A program made the translations under genes and the position numbers. Under the pieces are notes generated by a model. It made no database searches and had not been told where the DNA came from. It was given only the letters and a program-made list of their open reading frames with translations. A stretch of 64,000 bases of DNA from Actinophytocola algeriensis (GTDB taxonomy: Bacteria; Actinomycetota; Actinomycetes; Mycobacteriales; Pseudonocardiaceae): the NCBI RefSeq assembly GCF_014203735.1, contig NZ_JACHJQ010000008.1:444092-508091 (forward strand). The letters run 5' to 3'. This document shows, piece after piece, positions 62,796 to 64,000 of this stretch (the stretch's first letter is position 1; each line of letters opens with the position of its first letter).

Positions 62796-62832
62796 CTCCC
62801 TGGTTGCTCATGCGGGAGACGCCGGCCGCCGA

Positions 62833-63894
62833 TCACCGCACGAGCTGGTAGAACCGCCAGTAGTCGGTGTCGATCGGCAGCACCCGCACCTCGGAGAAGC
62901 CGGCCTCGGTGGCGTAGCGGCGCAACGTGCCGGGGCGCATGATCGTGCCCGTCGCGGCGGTGCCGGCGTCGCCCATCGCGGCGGGCAGGCAGCTGACGAG
63001 GCTCCACCCGTAGTCCTGCCGCTCGTACGGCGACGCGGGCACGGTGAACTCGTCGGCCGTACGGGTGTCCGCGACGACCACCGTGCCACCCTCGGCCAAC
63101 AGGTCCCGCGCGGTGCGGAGCGTGGCCACCGGGTGGCTCATGTCGTGCAGCGCCTCGATGATCGTCACCAGGTCGTACCGGTTCGCGGCCGGCAGCAGCG
63201 CGGCGTCGGTGGCCGAGAAGCGCACCCGGTCGGCGACCCCGGCCTGCTTGGCGTTGGCCTGCGCGGCGGCGATGGCGTCCTCGTCGAGGTCGAGCCCGTC
63301 GACGACGATGTTCGGGTAGGCCCGCGCCATCGCGATGCTCGACCAGCCCATGCCACAGGCCAGGTCTGCGACCCGCGCGGGCGGGTCCGCCCGCAGCCGC
63401 GCGTCCACGTCGGGCACCGCGGGGAGCCACTCGGAGCCGAGCAGGTTGACGAACCGCGCCCGGTTGGGGTTCGCCCGCCCCTCCGGCCCCCACGGGATCG
63501 ACGGCGGCGCGGTGCCGTCCCGGTAGGCGTCCACCAGCGCGGCCATCCCCCGCGCGACCCGCACGAGGCCGATGCTCGTCTGGGTGCCGTAACGGAGGTC
63601 GTCCTCGTCGACGAGCACCGGAACGTGCTCCGCGGGCAACCGGTAGCGCCGCGCGGTCGCGTCCGCCTTCGGGTCGTCGACCTCGACCATCTCGTTCACG
63701 GCCTGGTGCTCGAGCCATTCCCGCACGTACCGCTCGTCGGCCCCCACACGCGCGGCCAGCTCCCCGGAGGTCACCGCCTCCCCGTCGGCGAGCGCGCGAT
63801 AAAGCCCAAGCCGTTCACCGAGATACACCGCAAACACTTCGAGCGTTCCTGTCACATTCCGGAACAGCCGGTCAGCCAGCGCATTCGCATCCAT
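62833..63894 (-). CDS. SAM-dependent methyltransferase with N-terminal winged-helix domain
   Basis: 353 aa from ATG 63894. The N-terminal 90 residues are a winged-helix dimerisation domain (LYRALADGEAVTSGELAARVGADERYVREWLEHQAV). The SAM domain shows RVADLACGMGWSSIAMARAYPNIVVDGLDLDEDAIAAAQANA (motif I with DLACGMG at about 173-179), IIEALHDMSHPVATLRTARDLLAEGGTVVVADTRTADEF. It fits the large group of actinobacterial rRNA/small-molecule methyltransferases with a BchU/DhpI-like wing. Substrate unknown. It lies upstream of the small ORF and the other methyltransferase on one strand, with 37 bp before that ORF. Confidence 0.9.
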   Translation of the reverse strand: MDANALADRLFRNVTGTLEVFAVYLGERLGLYRALADGEAVTSGELAARVGADERYVREWLEHQAVNEMVEVDDPKADATARRYRLPAEHVPVLVDEDDLRYGTQTSIGLVRVARGMAALVDAYRDGTAPPSIPWGPEGRANPNRARFVNLLGSEWLPAVPDVDARLRADPPARVADLACGMGWSSIAMARAYPNIVVDGLDLDEDAIAAAQANAKQAGVADRVRFSATDAALLPAANRYDLVTIIEALHDMSHPVATLRTARDLLAEGGTVVVADTRTADEFTVPASPYERQDYGWSLVSCLPAAMGDAGTAATGTIMRPGTLRRYATEAGFSEVRVLPIDTDYWRFYQLVR

Positions 63895-63905
63895 GCCGGC
63901 GAATA

Positions 63906-64000
63906 CTAGGGCCTGTATCGAAGTCGTGACCGGCTGATGGCCTGGGTGTGGCCTGTTCCGGCGTGTCGTTGATCAAATAGATGAGGTCTCCGGTAGATCG
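63906..64000 (+). mobile_element. Probable left end of an IS5-type insertion sequence (partial)
   Basis: CTAG at 63906-63909 is followed by GGCCTGTATCGAAGTCG, which has the look of IS5-family (IS427-like) terminal inverted repeats. The remaining 70 bp to the window edge contain no stop-free gene start that can be confirmed. The match is from memory of such ends; the other end and the transposase lie outside the window. Confidence 0.45.

Noticed and set aside
62518..62811. Alternative 97-aa frame overlapping the small ORF between the methyltransferases
   Set aside because: It overlaps the methyltransferase start, has Arg/Gly/His-rich shadow composition and poor third-position bias compared with the 62535-62795 frame.

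Overview
The window is very GC-rich DNA (roughly 70% by eye) with dense genes, many GTG/TTG starts, ATGA stop/start overlaps and strong G/C at third codon positions. Together with the gene set (GerW, DUF3048 and DUF4349 lipoproteins, an Acg-type nitroreductase, a DevR/DevS two-component pair, phosphoketolase plus acetate kinase, an ECF42 sigma factor with its YCII partner) this points to an actinomycete, most likely Pseudonocardiaceae (Amycolatopsis/Saccharothrix/Lentzea-like). The family is inferred, not proven. It reads as ordinary chromosome: no rRNA, tRNA, CRISPR array, prophage or large biosynthetic cluster was recognised.

Layout. 1-4.6 kb: unknown membrane proteins, an EI24/CysZ-like protein, a TPR protein and an acetyltransferase. 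4.6-7.6 kb: an acyl-CoA dehydrogenase, a TetR repressor and an MDR oxidoreductase; two near-identical 20-bp palindromes mark the probable TetR operators. 7.8-13.2 kb: a secreted SGNH esterase, two lipoproteins, GerW, an Acg nitroreductase and an eroded acyl-CoA synthetase homologue. 13.2-13.4 kb: a 160-bp MITE-like inverted-repeat element. 13.4-16.3 kb: an LLM oxidoreductase, a TetR/NmrA divergent pair and a lipoprotein. 16.4-19.9 kb: an ATP-grasp ligase and CocE/S15 hydrolase operon. 20-24.1 kb: DUF4349, YggT, class V aminotransferase, and a divergent SDR/XRE pair. 24.3-30.6 kb: ECF sigma with a divergent zinc-finger anti-sigma, MFS, LysR/EamA, YCII and ECF42. 30.6-36.1 kb: Ser/Thr kinase, an ABC-2 exporter divergent from its probable sensor kinase and regulator, GNAT and an SMR transporter. 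36.3-42.2 kb: xfp-ackA-devR with convergent devS, a likely low-oxygen/energy module. 42.6-48.5 kb: secreted VWA and small Cys-rich proteins, and a GMC oxidoreductase/aldehyde dehydrogenase operon. 48.6-57.0 kb: an acyltransferase pseudogene, a beta-helix membrane protein, an acyl-CoA ligase, an SGNH hydrolase, and an ArsR/MFS pair. 57.1-61.7 kb: a two-gene unit of a 1088-aa unrecognised cytosolic protein and a 433-aa serine-hydrolase-like protein. 61.7-63.9 kb: two SAM methyltransferases around a small ORF. The last 95 bp look like the end of an insertion sequence.

Best candidate for something undescribed: the 57122-61699 pair, which I could not place in any family. Other sequence-level discoveries are the MITE at 13217-13384, a 61-bp dispersed repeat present at 24273 and 42347 (47 of 61 identical), and the repeated TetR operators. 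All functional statements are by recognition of motifs without database searches.
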